DNA of 64,000 nucleotides. It comes from Amycolatopsis jejuensis (GTDB lineage: Bacteria > Actinomycetota > Actinomycetes > Mycobacteriales > Pseudonocardiaceae). The DNA lies in assembly GCF_000717335.1 (NCBI RefSeq), contig NZ_JNYZ01000010.1, forward strand, positions 248,001-312,000, read 5' to 3'. The notes beneath the pieces were generated by a model, which saw nothing but the letters and a program-made list of their open reading frames with translations, was not told the DNA's origin and did not search any database. Shown in pieces: positions 25,140-34,264 of the stretch. Position 1 is the stretch's first letter. Each line of letters starts with the position of its first letter. The position numbers were made by a program, and so were the translations under genes.

Positions 25140-27239
25140 TCAAGACCGCATCGACGAGCGCACCACGCCGAGTACCTCCTCGCCGAACCGCTCCAGTTTC
25201 GTGGCCCCGATGCCGGAGATCGACACGAGCCCTGCGTCGTCGGTCGGTCGCTGTTCGGCGATGGCCATCAGGGTCGCGTCGGTGAAGACGACGAACGCCG
25301 GCACCTTCAGCTCCCGCGAACGTTCTCCCCGCCACGCCCGCAGCTTCTCCAGCAGGTCCTCATCCACTGTGGACGGGCATTTCCCGCACCGGCCCAGCTT
25401 GACCTCCATGGTCTGGATCAGCGGACCGTCGCACAACCGGCAGCGGGCGACCTTGCCCCCGGCCTTCGGCGCGTGCTGCGACCGCGCGATCCGCGCCGCC
25501 GGGTGGTCTTCCGGGATCAGCCCGTACAGGAACCGCGACCGCCGCCGGTTGCGCCTGCTGCCCGGCCCGCGCGAAAGGGACCAGGACAACGACAGATGTT
25601 CACGCGCACGGGTGACGCCGACGTAGAACAGCCGCCGTTCCTCCTCGATTGCCGCGTCGTCGCCGTCCGCGTGCAAGATCGGCATCGTGCCCTCGGCGAG
25701 CCCGACTAGGAACACTGCGTCCCACTCGAGCCCCTTCGCCGCGTGCAGCGACGCGAGCGTTACGCCCTCGACAGTGGGCGGGTGCTGGGCCGCCGCGCGC
25801 TGCTCGAGCTCTGCGACGAACCGCGGCAGGTCTGCGTCCTCGACCGTCGCCGCCAGCTCCTCGGCCAGTTCCACGATCGCGAGCAGCGCGTCCCACCGCT
25901 CCTTCGCCGCTCCGCCCGACGGCGGCTGCTCGGTGAGCCCCACTCGCGAAAGGACCGATCGCACCGCGGTGACCAGCTCGAGGCTCGTCGGATCCGCCGA
26001 CGCCGTGCGCAGCGCCGCCATCGCCTGCCGCACCTCGGTGCGCTGGAAGAACCGCTCGCCACCGCGGACCAGGTACGGGATCCCGGCCTCGGTGAGCGCC
26101 TGCTCGTACGCCTCCGACTGCGCATTGATCCGGAAGAGCACGGCGACCTCACTCGCCGTGACCCCCTCGTCCAGCAGCTCGCGGACCCGCTTCGCGGCGG
26201 CTCCCGCCTCGGCGGCTTCGTCCTCGTACTCGGCGAACCGCGGGTCCGGCCCCTCCGATCGCTGGCCGATGAGCTTGAGCCGCGACCCGGCCGGACGTCC
26301 GCGCGCGGCGCCGATCACGCGGTTCGCCAGCGCCACGACCTGCGGCGTGGACCGATAGTCGCGTTCGAGGCGGACGACCGTCGCCTCCGGGAACCGCCGC
26401 GTGAACTCCAGCAGCGACTTCGGCGACGCCCCGCCGAAGGAGTAGATGGTCTGGTTGGCGTCGCCGACCACGGTGAGGTCGTCGCGGCCGCCGAGCCACG
26501 CGTCGAGCAGCCGCTGCTGCAACGGCGTGACGTCTTGGTACTCGTCGACCACGAAGCAGCGGTACCGGTCGCGGAACTCAGCGGCGACCGCGTCGTGTTT
26601 CTCCAGGACAGCGGTGGTGTGCAGCAGCAGATCGTCGAAATCGAGGACCTGCGCCTCGTTCTTCAGCTGCTCGTATCGCCGGTACACCTCGGCGACCTGC
26701 GCGACCGGCGCTGGCGTGTCCCGCTGCATGCGCGCCGCGACCGACGGGTATTCATCCGGCGAAACCAGCGACGCCTTACTCCACTCGATCTCGCTCGCCA
26801 GGTCGCGCAGTACTTCGGTCTCGGTGCTCAGCCGCAGCCGCTGGGCGGCCTGCGCGACGAGGCGGAACTTGTTGTCGATCAGGTCCCAGGGCCGGTCGCC
26901 GACCACGCGCGGCCAGAAGTAGCGGAGCTGGCGCCGGGCGGCGGCGTGGAAGGTGAGCGCCTGCGCCGCGTCGACGCCGAGGCCGCGCAGCCGGGTGCGC
27001 ATCTCCCCCGCGGCCCGCGTGGTGAACGTGACCGCAAGCACCTGACCTGGGGAGACATGCCCCGATTGGACGAGGTGCGCAATGCGGTGCGTGATCGTGC
27101 GCGTCTTGCCGGTGCCTGCGCCGGCGAGGACGCAGACCGGACCGCGAGGGGCCGCCGCGGCGGCACGTTGCTCGGGATCGAGCCCGTCGAGCAGCCCGGC
27201 ACGACCCGGACGAGCGGGGGAAGACGATGCGGTGGCCAC
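25140..27239 (-). CDS. uvrD2: UvrD2-type superfamily 1 DNA helicase
   Basis: A 699-residue SF1A helicase. Walker A is GAGTGKT (40-46), motif Ia [11 protein letters not shown], motif [14 protein letters not shown], motif [18 protein letters not shown], motif [12 protein letters not shown], motif [19 protein letters not shown], and motif [15 protein letters not shown]. The C-terminus carries a four-cysteine patch (CRLCDG...CGKC) and an HRDC domain ([20 protein letters not shown]), the architecture of mycobacterial UvrD2, which is essential there. The start is GTG 27239. It is divergent from the DUF4191 gene, with 64 bp between them. Confidence 0.95.
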   Translation of the reverse strand: MATASSSPARPGRAGLLDGLDPEQRAAAAAPRGPVCVLAGAGTGKTRTITHRIAHLVQSGHVSPGQVLAVTFTTRAAGEMRTRLRGLGVDAAQALTFHAAARRQLRYFWPRVVGDRPWDLIDNKFRLVAQAAQRLRLSTETEVLRDLASEIEWSKASLVSPDEYPSVAARMQRDTPAPVAQVAEVYRRYEQLKNEAQVLDFDDLLLHTTAVLEKHDAVAAEFRDRYRCFVVDEYQDVTPLQQRLLDAWLGGRDDLTVVGDANQTIYSFGGASPKSLLEFTRRFPEATVVRLERDYRSTPQVVALANRVIGAARGRPAGSRLKLIGQRSEGPDPRFAEYEDEAAEAGAAAKRVRELLDEGVTASEVAVLFRINAQSEAYEQALTEAGIPYLVRGGERFFQRTEVRQAMAALRTASADPTSLELVTAVRSVLSRVGLTEQPPSGGAAKERWDALLAIVELAEELAATVEDADLPRFVAELEQRAAAQHPPTVEGVTLASLHAAKGLEWDAVFLVGLAEGTMPILHADGDDAAIEEERRLFYVGVTRAREHLSLSWSLSRGPGSRRNRRRSRFLYGLIPEDHPAARIARSQHAPKAGGKVARCRLCDGPLIQTMEVKLGRCGKCPSTVDEDLLEKLRAWRGERSRELKVPAFVVFTDATLMAIAEQRPTDDAGLVSISGIGATKLERFGEEVLGVVRSSMRS

Positions 27240-27303
27240 CCCGCGATCCTCGCAGAGGGGGCCGACAGAATCCCGGCCGGGCACGCGGCCGTATCCTGGT
27301 CAG

Positions 27304-28032
27304 ATGGCGGGAAAGCAGGACAAGGAAGCGGCCAAGCAGGCCAAGCGGGAGAAGCGCGCGGCGAGCAAGGCCCGGCGCGGGCAGTTCTACGAGGCGTTCA
27401 AGATGCAGCGCCGCGAAGACAAGATGCTCATCCCCTGGATGGCCGGCTCGATCATCGTCGTGGCGGGCGTGCTGTTCGGGGTCGGGTTCTTCTTCGACAT
27501 GCAGTGGGCGCTGCTGCCGCTCGGCGTCGTGCTCGGCATCCTGCTCGCCGTGATCATCTTCGGCAGGCGCGTGCAGCGCACCGTCTACGGCAAGGCCGAC
27601 GGGCAGCCGGGCGCCGCCGCCTGGGCACTCGAGAACCTGCGCGGTAAGTGGAAGGTCACGCCGACCGTCGCGGCGACGACCCAGCTCGACGCCGTCCACC
27701 GCGTGCTCGGCCACCCCGGCGTGATCCTCGTGGCCGAAGGCGCCCCGCACCGGGTGAAGGGCCTGCTCGCGCAGGAGAAGAAGCGCGTATCGCGGCTGAT
27801 CGGCGACACGCCGATCTACGACGTCACGATCGGCCACGACGACCAGCAGGTACCGCTCAAGAAGCTGCAGAGCCACCTCACGAAGCTCCCGCGCAACCTC
27901 AAGCCCGCCCAGGTCGACGCGCTCGAGGCGAAGCTGGCCGCGCTCGGCACGCGCGGTGCGGCGATGCCGAAGGGCCCGATGCCCGCCGGCGCGAAGATGC
28001 GGAACGTGCAGCGCACCATCCGCCGTCGCTGA
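27304..28032 (+). CDS. DUF4191 family membrane protein
   Basis: A 242-residue protein. A lysine/arginine-rich N-terminus (KQDKEAAKQAKREKRAASKARRGQF) precedes two membrane helices (about residues 42-62 and 66-86). A cytoplasmic domain follows with the family sequences WALENLRGKWKVTPTVAATTQLDAVHRVLG and GVILVAEGAPHRVKGLL. The function is unknown. It sits beside RDD and glnA genes, as Rv2219 does in M. tuberculosis. Confidence 0.9.
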   Translation: MAGKQDKEAAKQAKREKRAASKARRGQFYEAFKMQRREDKMLIPWMAGSIIVVAGVLFGVGFFFDMQWALLPLGVVLGILLAVIIFGRRVQRTVYGKADGQPGAAAWALENLRGKWKVTPTVAATTQLDAVHRVLGHPGVILVAEGAPHRVKGLLAQEKKRVSRLIGDTPIYDVTIGHDDQQVPLKKLQSHLTKLPRNLKPAQVDALEAKLAALGTRGAAMPKGPMPAGAKMRNVQRTIRRR

Positions 28033-28041
28033 CGTTGTTTC

Positions 28042-28100
28042 AAGTCCGTGAAGGGAACCATCACGGAATCTGCTGGCCTGATGGTTCCCTTCACGGACTT
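28042..28100. terminator. bidirectional hairpin with a 22-bp perfect stem
   Basis: Arms 28042-28063 and 28079-28100 are exact reverse complements, the left beginning AAGTCCGTGAAGGG. The loop is 15 nt. The right arm touches the stop codon of the convergent RDD gene. There is no T-run, but it lies exactly between two convergent genes. Confidence 0.75.
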
Positions 28101-28585
28101 CAGCGCATCCGGATGACGACGGTGCCGGTGGCGCGGTCGAGCCAGCTGCGGCCGTCGGCGTTGCGGACCAGCGGGGGCAGTAGCAGGACGGTCAGCGCCA
28201 TCCGCACGAGGGCACGCCACGCGCCGACCATCGTCGCGCCGTCCAGGCGGGCGACGCGGATGCCCACCACGGCCATGCCCGGGGTGATGCCGAAGAACGT
28301 GACCGGCACCACGGTGATCAGTGCCCAGGCCGCACCCGCCCAGAGGTTGAACGTCTGCATGGCGGCGACGTTCTGCAGGTCATACGGGACGAACAGGGCG
28401 GTGATGAGCGCGCCGAGCACCAGGTCGACGAGCAGCGCGACCAGCCTGATGCCGCCGCCGGCCACCGAGCCGGCTCCGGTTTCCGGCAGGCCGAACGATT
28501 CGCCACGCCATTTCGGGGCCTCGCCCCGGGCCGTGGTGGAGCCGTCGCCTGCTCCCGGCAGCCATTCACCCGTCCATCTCGCCAC
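28100..28585 (-). CDS. RDD-family membrane protein
   Basis: A 161-residue protein from GTG 28585 (ARWTGEWLPGAGDG). After a flexible N-terminus it has three hydrophobic helices. The RDD-type residues are in GSVAGGGIRLVALLVDLVLGALI (R and D in the first helix), and GMAVVGIRVARLDG marks the conserved mid-part. Function is unknown in this family. It lies upstream of glnA in the opposite direction, as in mycobacteria. Confidence 0.85.
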   Translation of the reverse strand: MARWTGEWLPGAGDGSTTARGEAPKWRGESFGLPETGAGSVAGGGIRLVALLVDLVLGALITALFVPYDLQNVAAMQTFNLWAGAAWALITVVPVTFFGITPGMAVVGIRVARLDGATMVGAWRALVRMALTVLLLPPLVRNADGRSWLDRATGTVVIRMR

Positions 28586-28652
28586 CCGTCCAGGGTATGC
28601 CGGTGGCGGGGACCACATTCCTCCTGGTCGACTGGGCAGTGGCGGCGGCCCG

Positions 28653-28690
28653 TTAACACCGGCGAAACATTCGGGTGACGGTCGGGCAAC
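28653..28690 (+). promoter_or_regulatory. GlnR box upstream of glnA
   Basis: TTAAC-N6-GAAAC-N6-GTGAC-N6-GCAAC, four half-sites with starts at 28653, 28664, 28675 and 28686, that is, exact 11-bp spacing. This matches the actinomycete GlnR consensus (gTnAc-n6-GaAAc repeated). It lies 68 bp before the glnA start and would place glnA under nitrogen control. Confidence 0.75.
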
Positions 28691-28757
28691 ACCGCCCTCT
28701 TAGCGTGAGCCGAAGAGAGTACTGCCGCCGGTAACGAACGAGAAGGAGTCACCGAGG

Positions 28758-30182
28758 GTGCCCACTACTCCAGACGACATTCAGCGCCTCATCGCCGATG
28801 AGAAGGTGGAGTCCATCGACGTCAGGTTCTGCGACCTGCCGGGCGTCATGCAGCACTTCACGGTGCCCGCGAAGGCGTTCGACCTGGAGGCCTACGAAGA
28901 GGGCCTGGCCTTCGACGGCTCCTCGGTGCGCGGCTTCCAGTCGATCCACGAGTCCGACATGCTGCTGCTGCCGGACCCGGAGACCGCCCGGATCGACCCG
29001 TTCCGCAAGACGAAGACGCTCTCGCTGAACTTCTTCGTGCACGACCCCTTCACCCGCGAGGCCTACAGCCGCGACCCGCGCAACATCGCGCGCAAGGCCG
29101 AGCAGTACATCGCGGAGTACGGCGTCGCGGACAACGTGTTCTTCGGCCCGGAGGCGGAGTTCTACATCTTCGACTCGGTCCGGTTCGAGGACGCCGAGCA
29201 CGCTTCGTTCCACGAGATCGACTCGGTCGAGGGCTGGTGGAACACCGGCGCCGACGAGCCGGGCGGCAACCAGGGCTACAAGACGAAGTTCAAGGGCGGC
29301 TACTTCCCGGTCCCGCCGGTCGACCACTTCGCCGACCTGCGTGACGACATCGTGCGCGAGCTGCAGAACTCGGGCTTCGAGATCGAGCGCGCGCACCACG
29401 AGGTGGGTACCGCCGGGCAAACCGAGATCAACTACAAGTTCAACACACTGCTGCACGCTGCCGACGACCTGCAGCTGTTCAAGTACATCGTGAAGAACAC
29501 CGTGTTCGCCGCGGGCAAGACCGCGACGTTCATGCCGAAGCCGCTCGCCGGCGACAACGGCTCGGGCATGCACTGCCACCAGTCGCTGTGGAAGGACGGT
29601 CAGCCGCTGTTCCACGACGAGTCCGGCTACGCGGGCCTGTCCGACACGGCGCGGCACTACATCGGCGGCCTGCTCAAGCACGCGCCGAGCCTGCTGGCCT
29701 TCACGAACCCGACGGTGAACTCGTACCACCGCCTGGTGCCGGGCTTCGAGGCGCCGGTTTCGCTGGTGTACTCGCAGCGCAACCGGTCCGCGTGTGTGCG
29801 CATCCCGATCACCGGCAACAACGCGAAGGCCAAGCGCGCCGAGTTCCGCTGCCCGGACTCGTCGGGCAACCCGTACCTCGCGTTCTCGGCGATGATGATG
29901 GCCGGCCTCGACGGCATCAAGAACAAGATCGAGCCGCCGGAGCCGATCGACAAGGACCTGTACGAGCTGCCGCCCGAGGAGGCGAAGAACGTCAAGCTCG
30001 TCCCGGGCGACCTGGGTACCGTGCTGGACACTTTGGAGCAGGACCACGACTTCCTGCTGGAGGGCGGGGTGTTCACGCCCGACGTGATCGAGACTTGGGT
30101 GCAGTACAAGCGGGAACACGAGATCGACCCGCTGCGTCTTCGCCCGCACCCGTACGAGTTCTCGCTCTATTACGACGTGTGA
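28758..30182 (+). CDS. glnA: type I glutamine synthetase
   Basis: A 474-residue protein catalysing ATP-dependent conversion of glutamate and ammonia to glutamine in a dodecamer. Family marks include [27 protein letters not shown] (metal ligands), [15 protein letters not shown] (ATP and metal binding), [10 protein letters not shown] and the C-terminal [16 protein letters not shown]. Tyr402 in DLYELPPEE is the adenylylation site, so this is the GSI-beta, GlnE-regulated form. The GTG start at 28758 has AAGGAG upstream. A GlnR box precedes it and a strong terminator follows. Confidence 0.97.
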   Translation: MPTTPDDIQRLIADEKVESIDVRFCDLPGVMQHFTVPAKAFDLEAYEEGLAFDGSSVRGFQSIHESDMLLLPDPETARIDPFRKTKTLSLNFFVHDPFTREAYSRDPRNIARKAEQYIAEYGVADNVFFGPEAEFYIFDSVRFEDAEHASFHEIDSVEGWWNTGADEPGGNQGYKTKFKGGYFPVPPVDHFADLRDDIVRELQNSGFEIERAHHEVGTAGQTEINYKFNTLLHAADDLQLFKYIVKNTVFAAGKTATFMPKPLAGDNGSGMHCHQSLWKDGQPLFHDESGYAGLSDTARHYIGGLLKHAPSLLAFTNPTVNSYHRLVPGFEAPVSLVYSQRNRSACVRIPITGNNAKAKRAEFRCPDSSGNPYLAFSAMMMAGLDGIKNKIEPPEPIDKDLYELPPEEAKNVKLVPGDLGTVLDTLEQDHDFLLEGGVFTPDVIETWVQYKREHEIDPLRLRPHPYEFSLYYDV

Positions 30183-30196
30183 TCTGAGTCGGGACA

Positions 30197-30238
30197 AAGG
30201 ACGGCGGTCGGGGGAATTCCTCGACCGCCGTCCTTTTG
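30197..30238 (+). terminator. intrinsic terminator of glnA
   Basis: AAGGACGGCGGTCG (30197-30210) and CGACCGCCGTCCTT (30222-30235) form a 14-bp perfect stem with an 11-nt loop, followed by TTG. It begins 15 nt after the glnA stop codon. Confidence 0.9.
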
Positions 30239-30466
30239 TGCGAACGCCGGTGCGTTGTTTCGCCGGAAGCGCGCATGGTTTGTTTGGGGGATGAAATTCG
30301 ACGGGCACGCGTGTCGACGGCGACGGCTTCAACCAGCCTTCTACTCTGGCGACGAAGCCGTCTCAGTCGCTCCCTCGCACGGCCGTCGAGGAAGCGCCCC
30401 TGGCTCTCGACGCTGCCGGGTACGTTGCCCGCGCTGTGCCTCAGGGGATGAGGTAGGTGAAGGCCC

Positions 30467-30595
30467 ATGTCTCGACGGGGCCGGAATAAGCGGTTCACCG
30501 GCAGCATCACCGGCAAGGTGACACTGGCGGCGAACCACGCGGTAACCGTGGTCGTGCTGGTCCTGCTAGGCGTCGCAACCTGGTACCAGCGCTGA
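30467..30595 (+). CDS. possible 42-residue membrane peptide
   Basis: ATG at 30467, with AGGTGAAGG upstream. The protein starts MSRRGRNKRFTGSITGK and ends with one membrane helix, VTVVVLVLLGVATWYQR. The basic N-terminus and single helix fit a small inner-membrane protein. The region 30239-30466 before it shows no other gene. No homologue is recognised, and the frame may be chance. Confidence 0.4.
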   Translation: MSRRGRNKRFTGSITGKVTLAANHAVTVVVLVLLGVATWYQR

Positions 30596-30722
30596 CCTGC
30601 GGTGATTCGTCGCCGGGGCGGTGCACTCGAAACGGCTCCGGCGATGGTCTTCCGAGGTTTGTACTCAAACTCGGCTGCATCACTGTAGCTCCGGGCGGGT
30701 ACCTACACACTCAACTCGCCCG

Positions 30723-30767
30723 GCATGTTTGACCTGATTTGACGTTAATTGATGTCAAATGACATGC
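30723..30767. other. AT-rich nested inverted repeat
   Basis: ATTTGAC (30737-30743) and GTCAAAT (30754-30760) flank GTTAATTGAT. The outer arms are GCATGT (30723) and ACATGC (30762). It is strikingly AT-rich for this genome and lies 42 bp after the SDR stop. It could be an operator or a structured terminator. Confidence 0.4.
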
Positions 30768-30808
30768 AATGACGCATCGCGGATCACGATCGACGCGCGA
30801 ACAGAAGG

Positions 30809-31564
30809 CTAAAGACTCTGTCCCCCGTTGAGTTCGATCACCCCGCCCGTCGCCCAGCCGAATTCCGCGGACAGCAGGGCCGGTACAGCCGCACCGAGGT
30901 CGTCCGCGGTGCCCATTCTGCCTAGTGCGATGGCTTTCACCGCCAGGTCCTTGACGTGTTCCGTGCGCATGATGCCGTCGCCGAAGTCGCCGTCTGTTGC
31001 GCCTCCCTGGATGGTGTTCACGCGGATTCCGCGGTCGGCCAGTTCGACGGCCAGGTACCTCGTCAGCACCTCCACCGCCCCCTTGGTCGCCGCGTAGGCC
31101 GAGCCCGTGGCGACGACTCCTCTGGTCAGCGCGGTGGACAGGTTCAGGATGCGGCCGCCGTCGGCCAGTAGCGGCAGCAAGCGCTGGGTGAGGAAGTACG
31201 GCGCTTTCAGGTTCACCGCCACCAGTTCGTCGAACTGCTCCTCGGTCGTCGTGGCGAATGGGGCGAAGGATCCGATGCCTGCGTTGTTGACCAGGTAGTC
31301 GAAACGCTGCGCGCCCCAGCCGGACAGCACGTCCGATACGCGTACCGCGAAGGCCGCGAACAGGTCGGTGCGCGCCGCGTCGAACTGGAGGAACGCAATC
31401 CTCCCACCGTTTTCCTCGACCTCGGTCACCAGTTCCTCGGCCGCTTCGGTGCTGCGGTGGTACGTGCCGATGACCGACACCCCGGCCTTGGCCAGGTGGG
31501 TCGCCATGCTGCGGCCGAAGCCACGGCTTGCCCCGGTGATCAGGGCGATCTTCGAATCGTTCAC
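30809..31564 (-). CDS. SDR-family oxidoreductase
   Basis: A 251-residue Rossmann-fold protein. Cofactor motif TGASRGFG (11-20 region), a DAARTD acidic segment, NNAG, the catalytic serine in LNLSTALTRG, and YAATK with the Tyr-Lys pair are all present, and the C-terminus is TGGVIELNGGQSL. It is a classical short-chain dehydrogenase/reductase, probably NADP-dependent, of unknown substrate. It lies 48 bp after an IclR-type regulator transcribed in the same direction, so that protein may control it. Confidence 0.9.
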   Translation of the reverse strand: MNDSKIALITGASRGFGRSMATHLAKAGVSVIGTYHRSTEAAEELVTEVEENGGRIAFLQFDAARTDLFAAFAVRVSDVLSGWGAQRFDYLVNNAGIGSFAPFATTTEEQFDELVAVNLKAPYFLTQRLLPLLADGGRILNLSTALTRGVVATGSAYAATKGAVEVLTRYLAVELADRGIRVNTIQGGATDGDFGDGIMRTEHVKDLAVKAIALGRMGTADDLGAAVPALLSAEFGWATGGVIELNGGQSL

Positions 31565-31612
31565 CAGTGCATCGTTTCCACGCGACCGACGCGCGCGCCA
31601 CCGGGCGGCCGC

Positions 31613-32281
31613 TCAGTGGCCACCGGTCCCGCGAGAGGCGAGTGCCTCGATGGTGTTGGCCGCACGCTGGACGGGTCCGGCGAAGTTCTCCGCTCGCGTC
31701 CGTGCCGACGTTGCGATCTGCAGCGCGGCCCGCTGCCCGTGCGGCAGGGTGAGCAGCCGCGCGTAGCAGGTGAGCCCCGCCATCAGGTCCTGGTCGTCGA
31801 CGGCGGCGGCGAACTGCCGAAGCCGATGCGGCTGCCCGTGCGCCGGATCGAGTACCAGTGACGCGGCGGCCTGGTCGGGCATCTCGATTCCCGGGTACGA
31901 GTCGATGGGCAGGATCTCCCGGCCGGGGACCATCTCGATCGCCACGAGCGAGGCCTCCGCTGGAACGACCAACGAGACCGTGGCGCCGGTCTGGTCCCGC
32001 AAGGCTTGGAGGACCCTGCTGACGCCGGTGCGCTGCCCGGCGAGCGGCTGGGCGCGACCTGCGAGGTCGAGCAGGTGGGGCGACACCGTCCACCGGCCGT
32101 CGGGGTGGAGGTCGACCGCTTTGCTTCGCCGGAGCTGGTGCAGTAGCCGGCGAACCGTCGAGCGGGGAATCGAGGTCAGTTCCGCCAGGCTCGACATCTG
32201 GCGGCGCTCGTCCGCCTCGGGCAGCGCGCGAAGGATGCGGAAACCACCTTCGAGCACCCCACGTCCGTCGTCACCTGCCAT
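31613..32281 (-). CDS. IclR-family transcriptional regulator
   Basis: A 222-residue protein. It has an N-terminal winged helix (LEGGFRILRALPEADERRQMSSLAELTSIPRSTVRRLLHQLRRSKAVDLHPDGRWTVSPHLLDL), then a GAF-like effector domain (LQALRDQTGATVSLVVPAEASLVAIEMV). The ATG at 32281 is used; the frame is open further upstream but without family similarity. It probably controls the SDR gene downstream. The N-terminal helix-turn-helix is somewhat compact, which is normal in actinobacterial IclR proteins. Confidence 0.85.
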   Translation of the reverse strand: MAGDDGRGVLEGGFRILRALPEADERRQMSSLAELTSIPRSTVRRLLHQLRRSKAVDLHPDGRWTVSPHLLDLAGRAQPLAGQRTGVSRVLQALRDQTGATVSLVVPAEASLVAIEMVPGREILPIDSYPGIEMPDQAAASLVLDPAHGQPHRLRQFAAAVDDQDLMAGLTCYARLLTLPHGQRAALQIATSARTRAENFAGPVQRAANTIEALASRGTGGH

Positions 32282-32441
32282 CGCCTGCTCCGTTCCGATC
32301 ACCGGAATCGATCGTCTCACCTCCGGCCGCCCGGACCGCCGACAACGCTGCTTCGCTGCCCTTGCATACCGCCGGAGCAGTACCCGGATGACCAGAATTG
32401 GTCTAGACTTTTCGTCCCGGAAGCAGGGGAAGGGACGGCTC

Positions 32442-33371
32442 ATGCGCGGGACCACGGTGGCACCGGGAACCGCCTGTGCGCCCGTCGGAGCGGGTGAGTT
32501 GCCGTTGCACCGGCTGGAGGTACCGGGGCCTGGGGCGATGCCGTTCGCGGTCGGGACGTTCGATGCGGTCGGACCCTTGTCTCGGGCGGCGTTTCCGCAT
32601 CGGCACACCTTTCACGAGATCGTGCTGGTCACCGGTGGGTCCGGGGCGCACGTCGTCGACCTGACGCGCTGGCCGTTGCAGCCGCCACAGTTTGGCGTGG
32701 TCACCCCTGGGCAGGTGCACCACTGGGAGGCCCGCGGGCTCACCGGGTCGCTCGTGCTGTTCACCGACGATTTCCTGCTCGACCATCCGGCCGATCGCGA
32801 GACCCTGCGGCGGCTGCGGGACCGGCCGTGGCTGCCGCTCGACGAGCCGGAAGGCTCCCGCACTGCCCGGCTGATTGCCGAGCTAGAGGAGGAATTCCGG
32901 CGTGGTGGCGCGGACAGTGAGTCGGTGTTGCGCGCGTTGCTGCACGTGCTCATCGTGCGCGCCGGGCGCCTTCCCGGTACCCCGGCGACTCCGGCGCGCG
33001 CCCGGGCGGTTGCGGCGGAGTTCGCCGAGCTGGCCGAACAACCTGAGCTGGGCTTGTGGTCGGTGCGCGCGCATGCGGAACGGCTCGGCGTCACCCCGGG
33101 GTATCTCACCGAGGCGGTGAAAGCGGCGACCGGCCGGACTGCCGCGGAGCTCGTACGGGAAGCGCGAACCGGTGAGGCGAAACGGTTTCTGCTGCGCACC
33201 GACCTTTCGGTACGGCAGATCGCCAGCCGCGTCGGGTTTGCGGATCCGGCCTACTTCTGCCGGTTCTTCCGCCGGGAGACCGGCTTGAGCCCCGGGGGAT
33301 TCCGCCGCACGGGCGACACCGCCCCGGAGATTCACCACGACTGCCGACCTCCGTCCATCGCCCGCGGCTGA
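32442..33371 (+). CDS. AraC-family transcriptional regulator with cupin sensor
   Basis: A 309-residue protein. The N-terminus is a cupin-type sensor (FPHRHTFHEIVLVTGGSGAHVVDL...FGVVTPGQVHHW). The C-terminus carries two AraC helix-turn-helix units (WSVRAHAERLGVTPGYLTEAVKAATG and LSVRQIASRVGFADPAYFCRFFRRETGLSPGGFR). The start at 32442 has GGGGAAGGGA upstream. It precedes the exported dioxygenase by 42 bp on the same strand and is its likely regulator. Confidence 0.9.
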   Translation: MRGTTVAPGTACAPVGAGELPLHRLEVPGPGAMPFAVGTFDAVGPLSRAAFPHRHTFHEIVLVTGGSGAHVVDLTRWPLQPPQFGVVTPGQVHHWEARGLTGSLVLFTDDFLLDHPADRETLRRLRDRPWLPLDEPEGSRTARLIAELEEEFRRGGADSESVLRALLHVLIVRAGRLPGTPATPARARAVAAEFAELAEQPELGLWSVRAHAERLGVTPGYLTEAVKAATGRTAAELVREARTGEAKRFLLRTDLSVRQIASRVGFADPAYFCRFFRRETGLSPGGFRRTGDTAPEIHHDCRPPSIARG

Positions 33372-33413
33372 CCGCTTCCCTAGCGTGGGGAATCCCCCCA
33401 CAAGGAGCGGAAA

Positions 33414-34214
33414 ATGGACGAAAACCGGATGCTCAGCCGCAAAACGGTGCTGCGCGCCGCATTTGCCGCGGGAGTCGCGGCGCCCGTCGCGCTCGTCGGC
33501 GGGCCTGCGCTGGCGCGGACGACGTTCGCCGGCGGGCAGGTGGCCGAGCCGACCCCGGCGTGCCACGACGGCGACGATCCGACTCCCGACCAGACCGAAG
33601 GTCCGTACTTCAAACCGAATTCCCCCGAGCGGACAGTGCTCGTCGAACCGGGCACGCAAGGCACGCGGCTGACCGTGACCGGGTACGTGTTCGGGCTTGC
33701 CTGCCAGCCGATTTCGCGTGCGCTGCTGGACTTCTGGCAGGCCGACGTGAACGGCGCGTACGACAACGTCGGCTTCACGTTCCGCGGTCACCAGTACACG
33801 AACAGCCTCGGCGAGTTCACCCTGAGCACCATCGTGCCCGGTCTCTACCCCGGCCGGACGCGCCACATTCACGTGAAAGTGCAAGCGCCGGGACGGCCGA
33901 TCCTCACGACGCAGCTGTACTTCCCCAACGAACCCCGCAACAACACCGACACGATCTTCGACCCACGGCTGCTGATGACCGTCCGCGACGCTCCGAGCGG
34001 TGGCAAGGAAGCCGCGTTCGACTTCGTGCTGAACGTGCCGCAATCCCCGACCAGCACGCCTCCTCCGGGCGGGACCACATGGACCGCAGGCACGGCGTAT
34101 GCGGCAGGCGCACGGGTTACGTATCGCGGGATCGGTTACGTGTGCCTGCAGGGCCACACCGCCCAACCCGGCTGGGAACCGCCGAATGCGCCGGCGTTGT
34201 GGCAGGTGGGCTGA
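33414..34214 (+). CDS. exported intradiol-dioxygenase-like protein with chitin-binding-type tail
   Basis: A 266-residue protein. The N-terminus MLSRKTVLRAAFAAGVAAPVALVGGPALA is a Tat-like signal (S-R-K). The body is an intradiol ring-cleavage dioxygenase fold with presumed Fe(III) ligands: Tyr in EGPYFKP, Tyr in VPGLYPGR, and two His in TRHIHVKV. The last 45 residues (TWTAGTAYAAGARVTYRGIGYVCLQGHTAQPGWEPPNAPALWQ) match the carbohydrate-binding module 5/12 pattern. An extracellular dioxygenase tethered to chitin or another polymer, acting on aromatic compounds, is plausible. Confidence 0.85.
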   Translation: MDENRMLSRKTVLRAAFAAGVAAPVALVGGPALARTTFAGGQVAEPTPACHDGDDPTPDQTEGPYFKPNSPERTVLVEPGTQGTRLTVTGYVFGLACQPISRALLDFWQADVNGAYDNVGFTFRGHQYTNSLGEFTLSTIVPGLYPGRTRHIHVKVQAPGRPILTTQLYFPNEPRNNTDTIFDPRLLMTVRDAPSGGKEAAFDFVLNVPQSPTSTPPPGGTTWTAGTAYAAGARVTYRGIGYVCLQGHTAQPGWEPPNAPALWQVG

Positions 34215-34224
34215 CGCGGCAGAA

Positions 34225-34250
34225 GAGCCGGTGCCGAACGGCACCGGCTC
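34225..34250. terminator. hairpin between convergent genes
   Basis: GAGCCGGTGCC-GAAC-GGCACCGGCTC, an 11-bp perfect stem with a tetraloop, 11 nt after the dioxygenase stop and 15 nt before the end of the convergent lipoprotein gene. Confidence 0.75.
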
Positions 34251-34264
34251 ACCCGCGGGATCAC

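Noticed and set aside
30255..30521. 88-residue frame after glnA
   Set aside because: It runs through the start region of the more plausible small membrane peptide, is Arg/Cys/Ser-rich as random GC-rich frames are, and has no family.
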